This document shows positions 34,419 to 45,372 of a stretch of 64,000 nt of DNA, piece after piece (position 1 is the first letter of the stretch; each line of letters opens with the position of its first letter). Source of the stretch: a virus; IMG/VR virus record IMGVR_UViG_3300025617_000009, positions 51,085-115,084 of that record; one strand, written 5' to 3'. Made by a program: the position numbers and the translations under genes. The notes below the pieces were generated by a model. That model had not been told where the DNA came from. It worked only from the letters and a program-made list of their open reading frames with translations, and made no database searches.

Positions 34419-37400
34419 TTATCCTAGTGCTAACACAATTCCTATTGCTAATTCTTCTGCATCATTTTGGTCTAATCCTGATGCTGCGCCTGCTACACTA
34501 ACAAATGATACTCCGTCAAATACTTCTACACGCTCATCGTCTGTGTTGTAGCGCATCATACCAGTTTCTGCTTCGTTAGCAGGTGGTTTATTTAAGTTAC
34601 TACCAACAGGAATAACAAAACCATTACTACCGTTTATTCTATAATAGCCGCCATTCGGTGCATCAAAAGTTGTAATACTATCTGTTACTACATTACTTAT
34701 CCGATTATTTTCAATGGCAAAATGTCCGATGCGAACTACACCGGTTCCGTTTGCTGATAATACTAAATCTGAATTTGTTGTGATAGTTTCTATTACATTT
34801 GTATCGATGCTAATATCATCTATTTCAACTCTGCTTGTATTAAATCTATTAGCATTGATATCTGCAACTAGATTACCATTTGCATACATTCTAATAGTAT
34901 CGTCATTTGCGCCAGGTGTTAGTTCAGCTGTAATTCTTGTGTCGCCGTCTAAATCAATAACACCTTTACCTAGATCGAGCCAGTTAACACCGTCATAACC
35001 TTCAAATCTGTCTAATTCTGAGTTATAACGCAGCATGCCATTAGCAGCTGTTGGACGTTCTGCTGTTGTACCTGACGGTAACACTACAGCGTCGGTGCTG
35101 TTGAATACAGTTAATCCACTGCCTGGTGTAATAGTAAAGTCGCCAACTGTGGTAATTTCATTTTGGTTAAATGTAAACTCGTCTACAACGATGCCGCCTG
35201 TGCCACTGGCACGTAACTCTAGATTTGAATTACTCTGTGTAGTTGTTATAAAATTATCATCTATTAAAATATCGCCGGTACTAAATGAATTAGCAGTAAT
35301 GCCAGTCACACTTAAAGCTTCAGCAGTAACAGTACCTTGCACAGTTACGTCATTAGAAACAATTAAATCATTGTCAGGTATAACAACTCTACCTGTGCCT
35401 GCGGCACGTAATTCTAAGTCTGCATTTGTAGATGTTGTTGTAATAAAGTTATCATTGACTAAGATTTCTTCAAACTGTAAACTACTGTCAACAGTTAAAA
35501 TACCAGTAACACTTGCATCACCTGTTAGAGTATAAGTACCAGTTTGATTAGTGTCGCCAACGTGTGTTATTGTGCCGGTTACATCTGTATTTGCTAGAGT
35601 AGTTAAACCGTTTACTGTTAGAGATGTTGATACAGTAACATCGTTACTCGGTATAAGGACAACACCATTATTATTTGCGCTAAGTTCTAGATTTGAGTTA
35701 CTCTGTGTTGTTGTAATAAAGTTATCATCTACTAAAATATCACCTGTAGTAAATGAGTTACTAGTTATATCACCTGTGCTTGTAATATCAGCAGTGTTAG
35801 TTGTGCCGTTAACTGTTAGGTTATTTGTTATTGTTACATCGTTACTCGGTATTAAAATCTGCCCTGTTCCGCTAGCACGTAATTCTAAATCTGCATTAGA
35901 TGTAGTTGTTGTAATAAAGTTATCGTCGATTAGTATTTCTTCAAACTGTGCAGAACCAGTAACATCTAAATCACCTGTAACTGTAACATTGCCTGTTACA
36001 GTTGTATCACCTGTTTGATTATAATCACCTGTATGTGTTACAGTTCCTGTGATAGTTGTGTTAGACAGTGTAGTTGAACCACTAACAGTTAAATCGTTGT
36101 CTATTTGTAAATCGTTGTCAGGTAGATATATCCTACCTGTACCGCTGGCACGTAGTTCTAAATCACTGTTTGATGTAACTGTAGTAATAACATTTGTAAA
36201 GATATCTATATCGTCAATGTGTAAGTTATTAGCATACAAGTTTAACCATTGCTCTGTTGGTGTTCCCAGGTCTGGTTCTCCTGCAGGCACAAGATTACTG
36301 ATAATGCTTGCATTAATAAACAAGTCGTCAGTTGCTTCGTCACCTATAACAATATTACCGTTAAGATTAATATTACCAGTAACATCTAAGTTACCCGTGA
36401 TGTTTAAATTGTCATTGATATTAACTACATCACTAGCTGCATCTAAGTTAATATCTCCTGACACTGTACTAATAGTATTTCCGGAAATGTTAAAGTTGCC
36501 TACATCAATGTCTGTAGCAGTGATACTTGTGGTGTTGCCATTATTAGTAACAATCAAACCATTGATTGCTTCTACACTTACATCTGCATTTGCAAATGTA
36601 ACTGTACCAGTTTCTTGGCTTACAAAAAATTGATCACCTACTCTAAAATCGCCTTTATGATCCACAGAGTTGTAACGAATAATAGCGTTATTAAGATCTA
36701 CAACTTCATTGGCTTGGTTAACTGTAGTTGGATCATTTGTAACTTCCTTGCCATTACCAATATATGCTAGATTATGTCCAACAGCATACATAAGAACACC
36801 AGGACCGTCGCCATATAATCCATAGTTACCGTAAACACTTGCACTTGCAATAAGTCTTATTTCTGCACCAAAATCTCTTAAATCGTAATGTAATATTTCT
36901 GTTGCTGTTGCAGTGCCGTCTGTAATACTTTGTGGCGTTGTATCAAAACCTACTAAGCTGTCAAAGTATCCGTCAATGGTGATAACATCGCCATTTACAC
37001 TTTCTATAGTTGCTGTATATTCTGTAGAACTGTCAGTTGACGTAAATGTAATAGTGTTACCAGGTGTAAAAGGTCCGCTAGTTCCGCCTAGTTTAATTCT
37101 AGTCTTGCCGTCATTATATTTTCCAGCAACACCGTCAACTGCATAAATGCCACGATTTGCAAAATACGAGAAAGAGTTTAACCATTCTATTCTAACACCG
37201 TTTGTAGCAGTTAATGCATCAACACCAGGAGTGATAAACGTTACTGAATGGAAAAGCATTGATGCTTCTTTGCTGGCACTGCCTACTACACTACCGTCTA
37301 CGAGTGCACCTTTACCTGCATCACCTTGATTAAATCCTCTTGGATCACTTGCGTTTGTAACTGAACCTTGTGTGATTACTGAAATATTTCTAATGTATGG

Positions 37401-38894
37401 TGAACGACTTGATACAAACATACCATTAGCGAAACGGAAAGCATAACCTGTATCATTGCCGCTATTATAAAAGAAGTTTCCTACTGCTAGATCTTCTACA
37501 GTAGTTTCACCGTTGAGTAAAAATGCATCTTTATCTTGTGTTGCTACACTAGGTTGTATTAGTACACTTCTAAGTCCACTACCGTGTACTGTAACACCTG
37601 CTGGTACAGTTAATGGGAATGTTTCAGTGTATATGCCCGGATAAATGAACACTGTATCGCCTGCAACTGCTTCACTTAGAGCTTTACTAACTGATAAGAA
37701 TGGGTCGTTTTGGTGTGTACCAGAACGTGCGTCGTCACCATTTACAGCAACATAATAAATATTGCCTTGTCTTAATGCCAGGTCAATACCATCCACTGCA
37801 AGATTATCTGTGTTAATATTTGTAGCATTAAACTCGTTAACCCAAATATTAGCCCAACGTTGATCGGCATTACCTAGTTGATACGTATCGTCAATGTCAG
37901 GTACAATATCGCTGGCTATTTCTGCATTAATCGTAATAGCGTCTGTGCTATCGTCGCCTATAATAATATTACCATCTGCACTAATATTACCTGTTGCGTG
38001 AATATTGCCTGTAACAGTTGTATTTGATAGTAAGTTGATTATTCCGGCTGCATTTGCTGAAATATCTAAATCTGAATTACTTTGAGTTGTTTGAATACTA
38101 TTACCATTAATACTAATATTATCAAACTGTATACTATCAACATCTAAACTATTTGCTGTTAATCTGCCAGTAAGATTTAAGTCTCCGCTGCTGGTTAAAT
38201 CGCCTGTTTGAGTAATATCACCGTTGACTATTACAGCATTAAGATTGCTTGTGCCTCCAACTGTTAATCCTTGGTCTATTTCTACATTATTGTTAGCAAT
38301 ATAAATTCTGCCAGTGCCATTTGCTCTAAGTTCTAGATCAGCATTAGATTCTGTAGTCGTTATTAAGTTGCCAGCAATAGATATTTGATCAGTTGTTAAG
38401 GAGTTTGCATTTACATCTCCACTTACAACAATATCTGCTAAGAAAGTTGTACCTAGGATAGTAACATCTTGTTCAAATACTAGATCACTGAATACTTTAA
38501 TTACACCAGTACCATTAGCACTTAATGACAGATCTGCATTAGATTCGTTGGTAGTAATAGTATTATCATTAATGTATATGCCGTCAATAGTGACCGAGTT
38601 TTGATAAACAGTTCCATTAACACTTTCTAGAGTAATGTCTCCAGAAGAGTTGGTTATAGAACTTCCTTGAATTGTAAAGTTTGCAAGATTGGCAGCAGTA
38701 ACAGCATGTAAATTATCTGCTCGCGAAGTACCGTTTACGTCTAATTCGTATTGAGGTGTTGTGGTCTTGATGCCGATTTTTTGATTGTTGTTTTCAACAT
38801 TAAGATATAATAGGTCAGTCTCAAAGGCTAAATCTACGCCAAGACGCTCTAGATTCTGCTTTAAGAGTGGACCGGAAATACGACCAATCGCCAT
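34419..38894 (-). CDS. Long-repeat virion fibre (1491 aa)
   Basis: Starts MAIGRISGPLLKQNLERLG, the same start as the 2117-aa fibre. About ten repeats of the form I-x-I-D-D-N-F-I-T-T-T-x-S-N-(A/S)-(D/N)-L-E-L-x-A-x-G-T-G-x-(I/V), then L-T-V-x-G-x-x, build the shaft. Residues ~375-700 hold a pectate-lyase-type beta-helix (IYYVAVNGDDARSGTHQNDP, IFIYPGIYTETFPLTVPAGVTVHGSGLRS, ASMLFHSVTFITPGVDA). Two C-terminal LPSGTTAERPTAANGMLRYN-type motifs with FEGYDGVNW follow, as is common in phage fibres. It ends in DAEELAIGIVLALG. Likely a structural tail or capsid fibre; no catalytic motif seen. Confidence 0.75.
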   Translation of the reverse strand: MAIGRISGPLLKQNLERLGVDLAFETDLLYLNVENNNQKIGIKTTTPQYELDVNGTSRADNLHAVTAANLANFTIQGSSITNSSGDITLESVNGTVYQNSVTIDGIYINDNTITTNESNADLSLSANGTGVIKVFSDLVFEQDVTILGTTFLADIVVSGDVNANSLTTDQISIAGNLITTTESNADLELRANGTGRIYIANNNVEIDQGLTVGGTSNLNAVIVNGDITQTGDLTSSGDLNLTGRLTANSLDVDSIQFDNISINGNSIQTTQSNSDLDISANAAGIINLLSNTTVTGNIHATGNISADGNIIIGDDSTDAITINAEIASDIVPDIDDTYQLGNADQRWANIWVNEFNATNINTDNLAVDGIDLALRQGNIYYVAVNGDDARSGTHQNDPFLSVSKALSEAVAGDTVFIYPGIYTETFPLTVPAGVTVHGSGLRSVLIQPSVATQDKDAFLLNGETTVEDLAVGNFFYNSGNDTGYAFRFANGMFVSSRSPYIRNISVITQGSVTNASDPRGFNQGDAGKGALVDGSVVGSASKEASMLFHSVTFITPGVDALTATNGVRIEWLNSFSYFANRGIYAVDGVAGKYNDGKTRIKLGGTSGPFTPGNTITFTSTDSSTEYTATIESVNGDVITIDGYFDSLVGFDTTPQSITDGTATATEILHYDLRDFGAEIRLIASASVYGNYGLYGDGPGVLMYAVGHNLAYIGNGKEVTNDPTTVNQANEVVDLNNAIIRYNSVDHKGDFRVGDQFFVSQETGTVTFANADVSVEAINGLIVTNNGNTTSITATDIDVGNFNISGNTISTVSGDINLDAASDVVNINDNLNITGNLDVTGNINLNGNIVIGDEATDDLFINASIISNLVPAGEPDLGTPTEQWLNLYANNLHIDDIDIFTNVITTVTSNSDLELRASGTGRIYLPDNDLQIDNDLTVSGSTTLSNTTITGTVTHTGDYNQTGDTTVTGNVTVTGDLDVTGSAQFEEILIDDNFITTTTSNADLELRASGTGQILIPSNDVTITNNLTVNGTTNTADITSTGDITSNSFTTGDILVDDNFITTTQSNSNLELSANNNGVVLIPSNDVTVSTSLTVNGLTTLANTDVTGTITHVGDTNQTGTYTLTGDASVTGILTVDSSLQFEEILVNDNFITTTSTNADLELRAAGTGRVVIPDNDLIVSNDVTVQGTVTAEALSVTGITANSFSTGDILIDDNFITTTQSNSNLELRASGTGGIVVDEFTFNQNEITTVGDFTITPGSGLTVFNSTDAVVLPSGTTAERPTAANGMLRYNSELDRFEGYDGVNWLDLGKGVIDLDGDTRITAELTPGANDDTIRMYANGNLVADINANRFNTSRVEIDDISIDTNVIETITTNSDLVLSANGTGVVRIGHFAIENNRISNVVTDSITTFDAPNGGYYRINGSNGFVIPVGSNLNKPPANEAETGMMRYNTDDERVEVFDGVSFVSVAGAASGLDQNDAEELAIGIVLALG

Positions 38895-38995
38895 CTCTTC
38901 TCCTCAATACGGGGATCCTGTCCCTCCAACCACCTTACATTGCGGGTTGACCACAGTTTCGTCTCGTAAAAGTTTGGTCGACTCTTACAGTAATA
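38895..38995 (-). promoter_or_regulatory. Long 5' leader of the 1491-aa fibre gene
   Basis: About 100 bases between a late-promoter octamer and ATG, with a GAGGAGAG ribosome-binding site. On the minus strand it contains possible stems GACCA/TGGTC and GGGA/TCCC. Parts (AGAG-CGA, TTACGAG-AC, ACC-GC) recur in the leader at 48736-48818. Confidence 0.45.
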
Positions 38996-39003
38996 GTATT
39001 TAT
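38996..39003 (-). promoter_or_regulatory. Candidate T4-type late promoter (ATAAATAC)
   Basis: Minus strand ATAAATAC about 100 bases upstream of the start codon at 38894, in the gap between two fibre genes. Confidence 0.65.
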
Positions 39004-39018
39004 CGGATTTGAGATATA

Positions 39019-42000
39019 TTAGCCTAAAGCCATAGTAAATTCAAAGAGAAGATTTTCAAATGTCTCAGCGGTAATACTTTCGCCTCCGCCTGCAACAATT
39101 ATCCATTCCGTACCGGAATAGATTTCCATGATTTCTCGTTCTGTATTCCAACGCATTTCGCCTACTTGAAGATTATCACCTCTACCTGCTGTAGAACCTG
39201 CTGGAATAACGAGTCCGTTTGTTCCATCAAACTTAACATATCCTATACCTGTTTGAGTAAATTCAAATGCACCTGTGTTATAATGTTTAATAAAATCGTT
39301 TACAATTTCTAAATCATTAACTAGTATTTTTGGCGCACGATATCTATGAATAGCGTTAACTGTTCTTACAAATAGATCGTTGTTGTAAACAAATAAGTTT
39401 ACGTCTGTATTTTCTCCTGTAGGTACAGCAACTTGATAATCTAAGTTTCCAGTAGTTTGATTATATGCATGAACAAAATCGTCTCCTGCATTAGGATCAG
39501 CGGCATAGATATAGTTGTCATCTGCATGCCAGTTATTTAAACCAGTGTTTTGCCCGATTGTAGGTATTTGATTTAATATTGTTTGATTTTCAATATCATA
39601 TATCACAAACTGAATATCGTCACTACCTAAAGGCGCTATCTCTTCTGCATAATACAACTTTCCTTTTCGTATTTGCATAGCATACATATACCATGCATTA
39701 TAAGTTGGAGTGTTTAATGTGTCTATTAGAGTGAAATTTTCTAACTCAAATATAAAAATCTGGCCGCCATCGTCTGAAGAATACACTGCAAGATAATTTT
39801 CATCAGCAGCCATTGTACGTCCAAACGAGTCACTATTAAATGGATCAGTACTTGTAGGGTGAGTTAATGTTTGGACCAGTTGTGGAGGATCTTGATATAA
39901 GTCATATACTCTAACATTGTCAAATTGACTAGATCCAGTTATTGATACAAATGCATATCTATTATTGATAGCAGTAGTCCAACCAAAATTGCTACTACTA
40001 GTAGGCCCTGTAACACGCAAAAGTTGTTCTTGAGTTTCTACGTTATAAAATACAACCGATCCTCGTCCACTAGGAGGTGTGTTGTATGCTCCTGCTACTA
40101 AAATATTGTTTTCATTTAAAGATACAGATCCTCCAAATAAACTTATACTTTCATTGCCTGGTTCGTAAAGAGTGTACTGATATTCACCTTGGCGGGTGTA
40201 AACCATTACTCTACCTTCTAAAAACCCATTTTCATTACTACTAGGATCACCGATAACAATATATTCATCGTTGACTGCTATAGTTTGTTTGCCGTTTCTT
40301 AAACTTGTATCTGTAAGTGGTTCATTTGCTGTCAGCTCACCGACATACTGTGTAATAGTTTCTTCAGTTCTAAGTTCTAAATCAGCATTTGTATCTACTG
40401 TGGTTATTTCGTTGTTATCTATTAGCACACTGTCTGCTTGTAATGCGTGGAAGTTAACACTGTTTAAATCTATATTACCTACTTGTACATTGTTTACAGT
40501 AAACTCTAAATGATTGTTTGTGCTGTTAGCAATTACACTTGTTTGTCTATCTGCAGAGTATAACTGATCAAATGTTTGTATGTTTGCGCCAAACCCTTCA
40601 AACACATTATCATCTGAGTTATATCTAATACTACCTTCGGTTAAACTCCAATTAGCTGTTGTACCTTGTGGTAGTGTAACACTGTCTGTGCTGTTAAATG
40701 TTGCTATACTAGTATTAAACTGTAAATCAGCAGAGTCGGTAAACAAGTTGTCTGTGTTTATTCTAACGTCTTCAAAGTCTACATTACCTACGCCATTTGC
40801 TCTAAGTTCTAGATTGGAGTTAGTTATAGTTGTTGTAATAACATTGTCAAACAAATCTATGTTTTCTAATTCAAAGTTATCTCCAGTCACACCGTTGACA
40901 TTAATACCATCTAGTGTTAATATAGTAGTTGTAAGATTTTGTGCAAGAAGTTCTTCATCAATAATCACTCTACCTGTACCGTGAGCTCTAAATTCTAAGT
41001 CTGCATTCGTTGATGTGTTTGTAATAACGTTATCGTCAAATCTTATTTCTTCAAGTTGTACACCTTGTGTAATATCTAAGTTACCAGTGATGTGTAAATT
41101 TGTTACAGTTAAGTCACCAGTATGATTTACATTACCAACGTGTGTAAGTACGCCATTAATATCTGTAGATTGTAGTGTTGTGTCTACTGCAATAGTTAAA
41201 TCTTGATCTGCTTGTAGATCTTCAAACACAACTTCTCCTGTGCCACTAGCTTGTAGTTCAAGATTATTTGTTCCAATTATTCCGTTAGCGTTTGCTGATG
41301 TTTGATCTACCTGCTGTATTTCCCAGCGCCACCAACGTTGATTTGTTGTAGGAGTTGCTGTGTAATAATCTTCAGGATTATCTATTAACGCTCCTCTCAG
41401 CCACGTAATACTTCCATTAGTCAATGTGTCTATAGTATAATAAGAGCTGTATGCACCTGTGCTAAATTGAGATAGACTATAAACAGATACACCATCTATC
41501 CATAATGAAAGTGTATGGGTCCAACTTCCTCTTCTTTCTAGTTGCCAAAAAGTAGTAAGTCCATTAGTGTATACTCCTCCAGCATAATAATATTCAAAAG
41601 GACGTTGACTACTACCTAGTTCTACGTTATCTAGAAACATTCTTTGTGCTGTTATATCTTCTGCATTTATGTCTACTAAATTTAAATCGCCGTTTATAGT
41701 TAGGTCATTTGTAACTTCTGTATTTTCATTGAATAGCACTTCGCCTGTACCGTTGGCTTGTAATGACATAGGACTATTATCTATATTTAAAATATCTCTT
41801 CCTTGAGATAGATATTTTAAAGTATATGTAGCAAAACCAGTAAATAATCCATCAATATCTGCTTCTGTGATTCCTTGGGGATATAAAATATCTCCAGAAT
41901 ATAATCTTATAGTCGGTCCACTATATGTTCCTAAAGAATAGTTACCGTAAGCAAATACAAGATTATTACTATTATCATATATTAATATGTTAGGAATGTC

Positions 42001-45000
42001 TGTCAAATCTAAATTAGGAGTATCTTCATGTATTAATAAAGCACTAGCAGTAATATACCATTGAAAATCGCCCGGATCATCTATTCGCCACCAAGGTTGA
42101 TTTTGATATATTAAATCTGCTGTAATAATATTAGTGTCAGGTACAGGAATACTTTTTATTACACTATTTGATATAGAGATTTCGTTAAGTATACTAGCAC
42201 TATTTACATTTAAGTCTTGCGTAACTGTTAGGTCGCCAGTTTGATTTACATCTCCAGTTTGACTTTTATCACCTGTATGTGTTACTGTTGCAGGTGCTTC
42301 TGTAGTAACAGGAGTGTCACAGTCTATGTTTAATCTTACTTGCCAATAATAACCATCAGGCATTCCACTAGGAGAAAAATTTACAGCTGAAGGGACTCTA
42401 TATTCTATAGTGAAAATATAAGATCCCGGCTGGTCGCCGAGCCAAGAATAGTTTTGATATATAGCAGTATCTGCTGTTCCTTGATATCTATCATAACTTC
42501 CTGATGAAACTAGTCGTAAATCTATATATTCGCTGCTGATTCCTAAATCTCCTCTTACATCAACACTTGCAATATTGATATTTTGTATATCAGTTGTTCC
42601 TAGCTCTGATGATAAATCAACTATAAATGTACCAGTTCCAAATCCTGCTTCTCCGTATTCTACCTGCACTGTTGTTTGTTGAAAAGTTATCTGTCTATCA
42701 ATAATTTCTAAATCTTGTAAATCAGTATCTCCAACTACAGTTAAGTTATTATCTATTTGTACATCATTACTTGATACATAAATGTCGCCAGTTCCGTTTG
42801 CACGTAGTTCAAGATCTACATTTGTGTCAGTAGTAGTAATATAGTTGTCATTAATGGATATTGAATCGCCTACAAACTGTCCAATGTAAGCATTGCCCCA
42901 TGCATTAGTATCACTACCTAGGTTAAATCCGCTGTCACTGCCAGGAATAATATCTTGTTCAATGTCTGCATTAAATGTAATCTGATCTACGTCTGTGTCA
43001 CCGAGTGTGATTACACTGCCTTGTACACTTATATCTTGGAATACTGTTGTGTTATTAGCAACATTAACATTACCTAAAACATTTACGTTTGTGTCGTATG
43101 CGTTTAAATTAATAGGTCCAGAACTGGTGCTAATAGTATTTCCTTCAAACTTTAAAATACCTTGATCTATTGTTGTTCCTGTTATAGTAGTAACATCGCT
43201 GCCGTTTGTTATAGTAACACTATTGCCGTTACCTAAGTTAATAGTGTCAATAGTAAATGCAGTACTGCCTGTTTCAAAATCAACAAGGAAGTTTTCACCT
43301 GCTCTAAAGTTACCTAGTGCATCTGTGCTTGTAAAATAAATCTTACCATTGTCTAGTTCTACTGTTTCATTTTCTTGTATAGTTAATGTTGGATCATTGG
43401 TAACTGCTTTACCGCTACCAATATATGCCATATTATGACCTATAAGGTAAAACAGCGTATCATTGCCTTCTGCAACAACTCCGTAGTTACCGTAGACGTT
43501 TGCACTACCAATTGAACGAATTTCTGCCCCATACTTAATAGTGCTTCCGTCAGTTGATAAGTGGCCTGTAGTTCCGTTTTTAGCATATAACCCTCTATCT
43601 GCAAAATATGTAAATGAGTTAAGCCATTCAACTCTTACTCCATTTGTCATTGTAACAGCATCAACACCGGGAGTAATAAATGTTACTGAATGGAACAACA
43701 TGCTTGCATCTTCGCTGGTAGGCAGAACATCGGCTCCGTCAATATAAGCTCCGCGTCCTGCATCTCCCGAATTAAATCCTCTAGGATCTGCAGCACTTAG
43801 TTGTGCTCCTTTGGTAATAACTGTTATGTTTCTTACATAAGGACTTCTGCTTGATATAAATGCGTTAGGTGCAAAACGGAAAGCATAACCTGTGTTATCT
43901 GTACTATTGTAGTAAAAGTTTTGTACACTAAGGTTTTCAACAGTGGTTTCACCATTTAACCAAAATGCATCGTTGTCATAGGTTGCAGTTGTAGGATAAA
44001 CGATAGTGTTTCTAATATCACTACCTGTTACTGTAGTGTTCACAGGAACTTCTAAGGGAAAGTCTTCTTGATATTCACCAGGAAATATATAAATCTGTGT
44101 AGGTATACTGCTGGTATGTGCAACTTCTAAAGCTCTTCCTATTGTTCTAACAGGACGCTGTTGATGATCGCCTTGATTTATGTCGTCACCGCCTTGAGCA
44201 ACATAAATGATATTACCTTGTCCTGATCCTAAATCTACACCATCTATGTTGATTACTGCGGCTGCAATATCTTGACCGTTGAGTAACACTGTGTGAACTT
44301 CGCTAAATGTTTTTCCTTCGACACCTAAGTTATACTTTATATCTTGATTAGGTAAAACGTCTGTATCAAAATCAGCATTAAAGGCAACAGTGTCAACTGT
44401 GCTATCGTCGCCAAAAACAATATTACCGTCTAGTGTAATATCTCCTGTAGCATGTAAACTTCCATCAACTAATACATTGTTTAATAAATTAATTTCTCCT
44501 GTACCAGCAGTGTTTATGTTTACATCTGCATCTGACACAGTTTGTTTTATAGCGTTTCCTTCTATACTAAGATTACCTAGTATACTATCTCCAGGAATAT
44601 CTAAATGTATACCGGTACGATCAACATAGTTAAACCCTGCGTTACCAGTGATACTAATATCACCTGTTTGATTTATTGTGTTTATATCTATATTTGCAAA
44701 TGTTACTTGTGCAGCATTATGAGTAAAGTTATTATCGGTGGAAAGATTTTCAAATATAATCTTTCCAGAACTGTTTGCACTTAGTTCTAAATCAGCATTA
44801 GATACAGCAGTAGTAATAATATTATCATCTATAGTAAACCCATTAAACAGATATCTGCCTGCTTGTATATTACCTGATGCATTAATACTATTACCTTGGA
44901 TTGTGTCTAAACTAATACCAGCATATACTTCAACATTACTGCCAAATAACATAGTGCCCGTGCCATTAGTATTGAATTCTAAATCAGTGTTAGTATTATA

Positions 45001-45372
45001 AGTTGTAATTTCTTGATTATTAATTCTTATTTGAGAAGTAGAAAACGAATTAATGTCTACATTATTAGCAGTGAAAGTTAAAGGATTAGAACTTAAATTT
45101 GTTATAGTATTTTCATTAATACTAATATTTCCAAGTTGGGAAGAGGTACTGATTAAAAAATCAGCGTTTAAGGTTCCCGTAACATTAAGTTCTGCACTAG
45201 GAGCAGAGTTGTTTACACCTACTTTACCAGTAAGTACATCTAGATATAAAAGAGGAATGTCGCCTGAATTATTCTTAAAAGCCAGATTAGCTTGACTATC
45301 TGGCTTTACAAGATCTTTACGTTCGAGGTTTGCCTCTAATAGAGGTCCTGAGATTCTACCTATCTGTGCCAC
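39019..45372 (-). CDS. Long-repeat virion fibre carrying several inserted domains (2117 aa)
   Basis: Starts at GTG (45372) with GGAG upstream, giving MAQIGRISGPLLEANLER, matched to the paralogous fibre's MAIGRISGPLL; a nearby ATG (45376) is out of frame. The shaft is made of the same NxITTTxxNADLELRANGTG repeats, and a beta-helix region (IIYVAQGGDDINQGDHQQRP..., SMLFHSVTFITPGVDAVT) lies at residues ~395-660. Inserted between shaft repeats are three ~120-140-residue aromatic-rich domains (residues ~889-1031, 1071-1196, 1246-1366) and a ~340-residue FG-GAP-like beta-propeller (~1674-2012). It ends EMRWNTEREIMEIYSGTEW...FENLLFEFTMALG. Probably a fibre that displays cargo domains. No enzyme motif found. 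Confidence 0.75.
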   Translation of the reverse strand: MAQIGRISGPLLEANLERKDLVKPDSQANLAFKNNSGDIPLLYLDVLTGKVGVNNSAPSAELNVTGTLNADFLISTSSQLGNISINENTITNLSSNPLTFTANNVDINSFSTSQIRINNQEITTYNTNTDLEFNTNGTGTMLFGSNVEVYAGISLDTIQGNSINASGNIQAGRYLFNGFTIDDNIITTAVSNADLELSANSSGKIIFENLSTDNNFTHNAAQVTFANIDINTINQTGDISITGNAGFNYVDRTGIHLDIPGDSILGNLSIEGNAIKQTVSDADVNINTAGTGEINLLNNVLVDGSLHATGDITLDGNIVFGDDSTVDTVAFNADFDTDVLPNQDIKYNLGVEGKTFSEVHTVLLNGQDIAAAVINIDGVDLGSGQGNIIYVAQGGDDINQGDHQQRPVRTIGRALEVAHTSSIPTQIYIFPGEYQEDFPLEVPVNTTVTGSDIRNTIVYPTTATYDNDAFWLNGETTVENLSVQNFYYNSTDNTGYAFRFAPNAFISSRSPYVRNITVITKGAQLSAADPRGFNSGDAGRGAYIDGADVLPTSEDASMLFHSVTFITPGVDAVTMTNGVRVEWLNSFTYFADRGLYAKNGTTGHLSTDGSTIKYGAEIRSIGSANVYGNYGVVAEGNDTLFYLIGHNMAYIGSGKAVTNDPTLTIQENETVELDNGKIYFTSTDALGNFRAGENFLVDFETGSTAFTIDTINLGNGNSVTITNGSDVTTITGTTIDQGILKFEGNTISTSSGPINLNAYDTNVNVLGNVNVANNTTVFQDISVQGSVITLGDTDVDQITFNADIEQDIIPGSDSGFNLGSDTNAWGNAYIGQFVGDSISINDNYITTTDTNVDLELRANGTGDIYVSSNDVQIDNNLTVVGDTDLQDLEIIDRQITFQQTTVQVEYGEAGFGTGTFIVDLSSELGTTDIQNINIASVDVRGDLGISSEYIDLRLVSSGSYDRYQGTADTAIYQNYSWLGDQPGSYIFTIEYRVPSAVNFSPSGMPDGYYWQVRLNIDCDTPVTTEAPATVTHTGDKSQTGDVNQTGDLTVTQDLNVNSASILNEISISNSVIKSIPVPDTNIITADLIYQNQPWWRIDDPGDFQWYITASALLIHEDTPNLDLTDIPNILIYDNSNNLVFAYGNYSLGTYSGPTIRLYSGDILYPQGITEADIDGLFTGFATYTLKYLSQGRDILNIDNSPMSLQANGTGEVLFNENTEVTNDLTINGDLNLVDINAEDITAQRMFLDNVELGSSQRPFEYYYAGGVYTNGLTTFWQLERRGSWTHTLSLWIDGVSVYSLSQFSTGAYSSYYTIDTLTNGSITWLRGALIDNPEDYYTATPTTNQRWWRWEIQQVDQTSANANGIIGTNNLELQASGTGEVVFEDLQADQDLTIAVDTTLQSTDINGVLTHVGNVNHTGDLTVTNLHITGNLDITQGVQLEEIRFDDNVITNTSTNADLEFRAHGTGRVIIDEELLAQNLTTTILTLDGINVNGVTGDNFELENIDLFDNVITTTITNSNLELRANGVGNVDFEDVRINTDNLFTDSADLQFNTSIATFNSTDSVTLPQGTTANWSLTEGSIRYNSDDNVFEGFGANIQTFDQLYSADRQTSVIANSTNNHLEFTVNNVQVGNIDLNSVNFHALQADSVLIDNNEITTVDTNADLELRTEETITQYVGELTANEPLTDTSLRNGKQTIAVNDEYIVIGDPSSNENGFLEGRVMVYTRQGEYQYTLYEPGNESISLFGGSVSLNENNILVAGAYNTPPSGRGSVVFYNVETQEQLLRVTGPTSSSNFGWTTAINNRYAFVSITGSSQFDNVRVYDLYQDPPQLVQTLTHPTSTDPFNSDSFGRTMAADENYLAVYSSDDGGQIFIFELENFTLIDTLNTPTYNAWYMYAMQIRKGKLYYAEEIAPLGSDDIQFVIYDIENQTILNQIPTIGQNTGLNNWHADDNYIYAADPNAGDDFVHAYNQTTGNLDYQVAVPTGENTDVNLFVYNNDLFVRTVNAIHRYRAPKILVNDLEIVNDFIKHYNTGAFEFTQTGIGYVKFDGTNGLVIPAGSTAGRGDNLQVGEMRWNTEREIMEIYSGTEWIIVAGGGESITAETFENLLFEFTMALG
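39335..40350 (-). other. FG-GAP/integrin-like beta-propeller inserted in the 2117-aa fibre
   Basis: Six or so blades with patterns such as IAVNDEYIVIGDPSSNENG, GSVSLNENNILVAGAYN, FGWTTAINNRYAFVSI and FGRTMAADENYLAVYSS. It begins immediately after a shaft repeat (DTNADLELR) and ends before ILVNDLEIVNDFI, so the shaft repeat is interrupted. Confidence 0.7.
41275..42705 (-). repeat. Three divergent copies of an aromatic-rich domain in the 2117-aa fibre
   Basis: Copies at about 42280-42705, 41785-42160 and 41275-41635. Each begins with a Y-Q-N/T-N...W...G-(S/D)-(Y/F/W)-x-F/W/H-x-(I/L) core and ends with a W/Y-rich strand (YYWQVRLNID, ATYTLKYLSQG, RWWRWEIQQV). They are separated by normal shaft repeats. 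Similarity is low and the grouping is tentative. Confidence 0.5.

Noticed and set aside
35035-36633. Plus-strand ORFs of 155-194 aa
   Set aside because: Antisense to the repeat shaft of the 1491-aa fibre; Val/Ser/Leu-rich and repetitive because the fibre repeats are.
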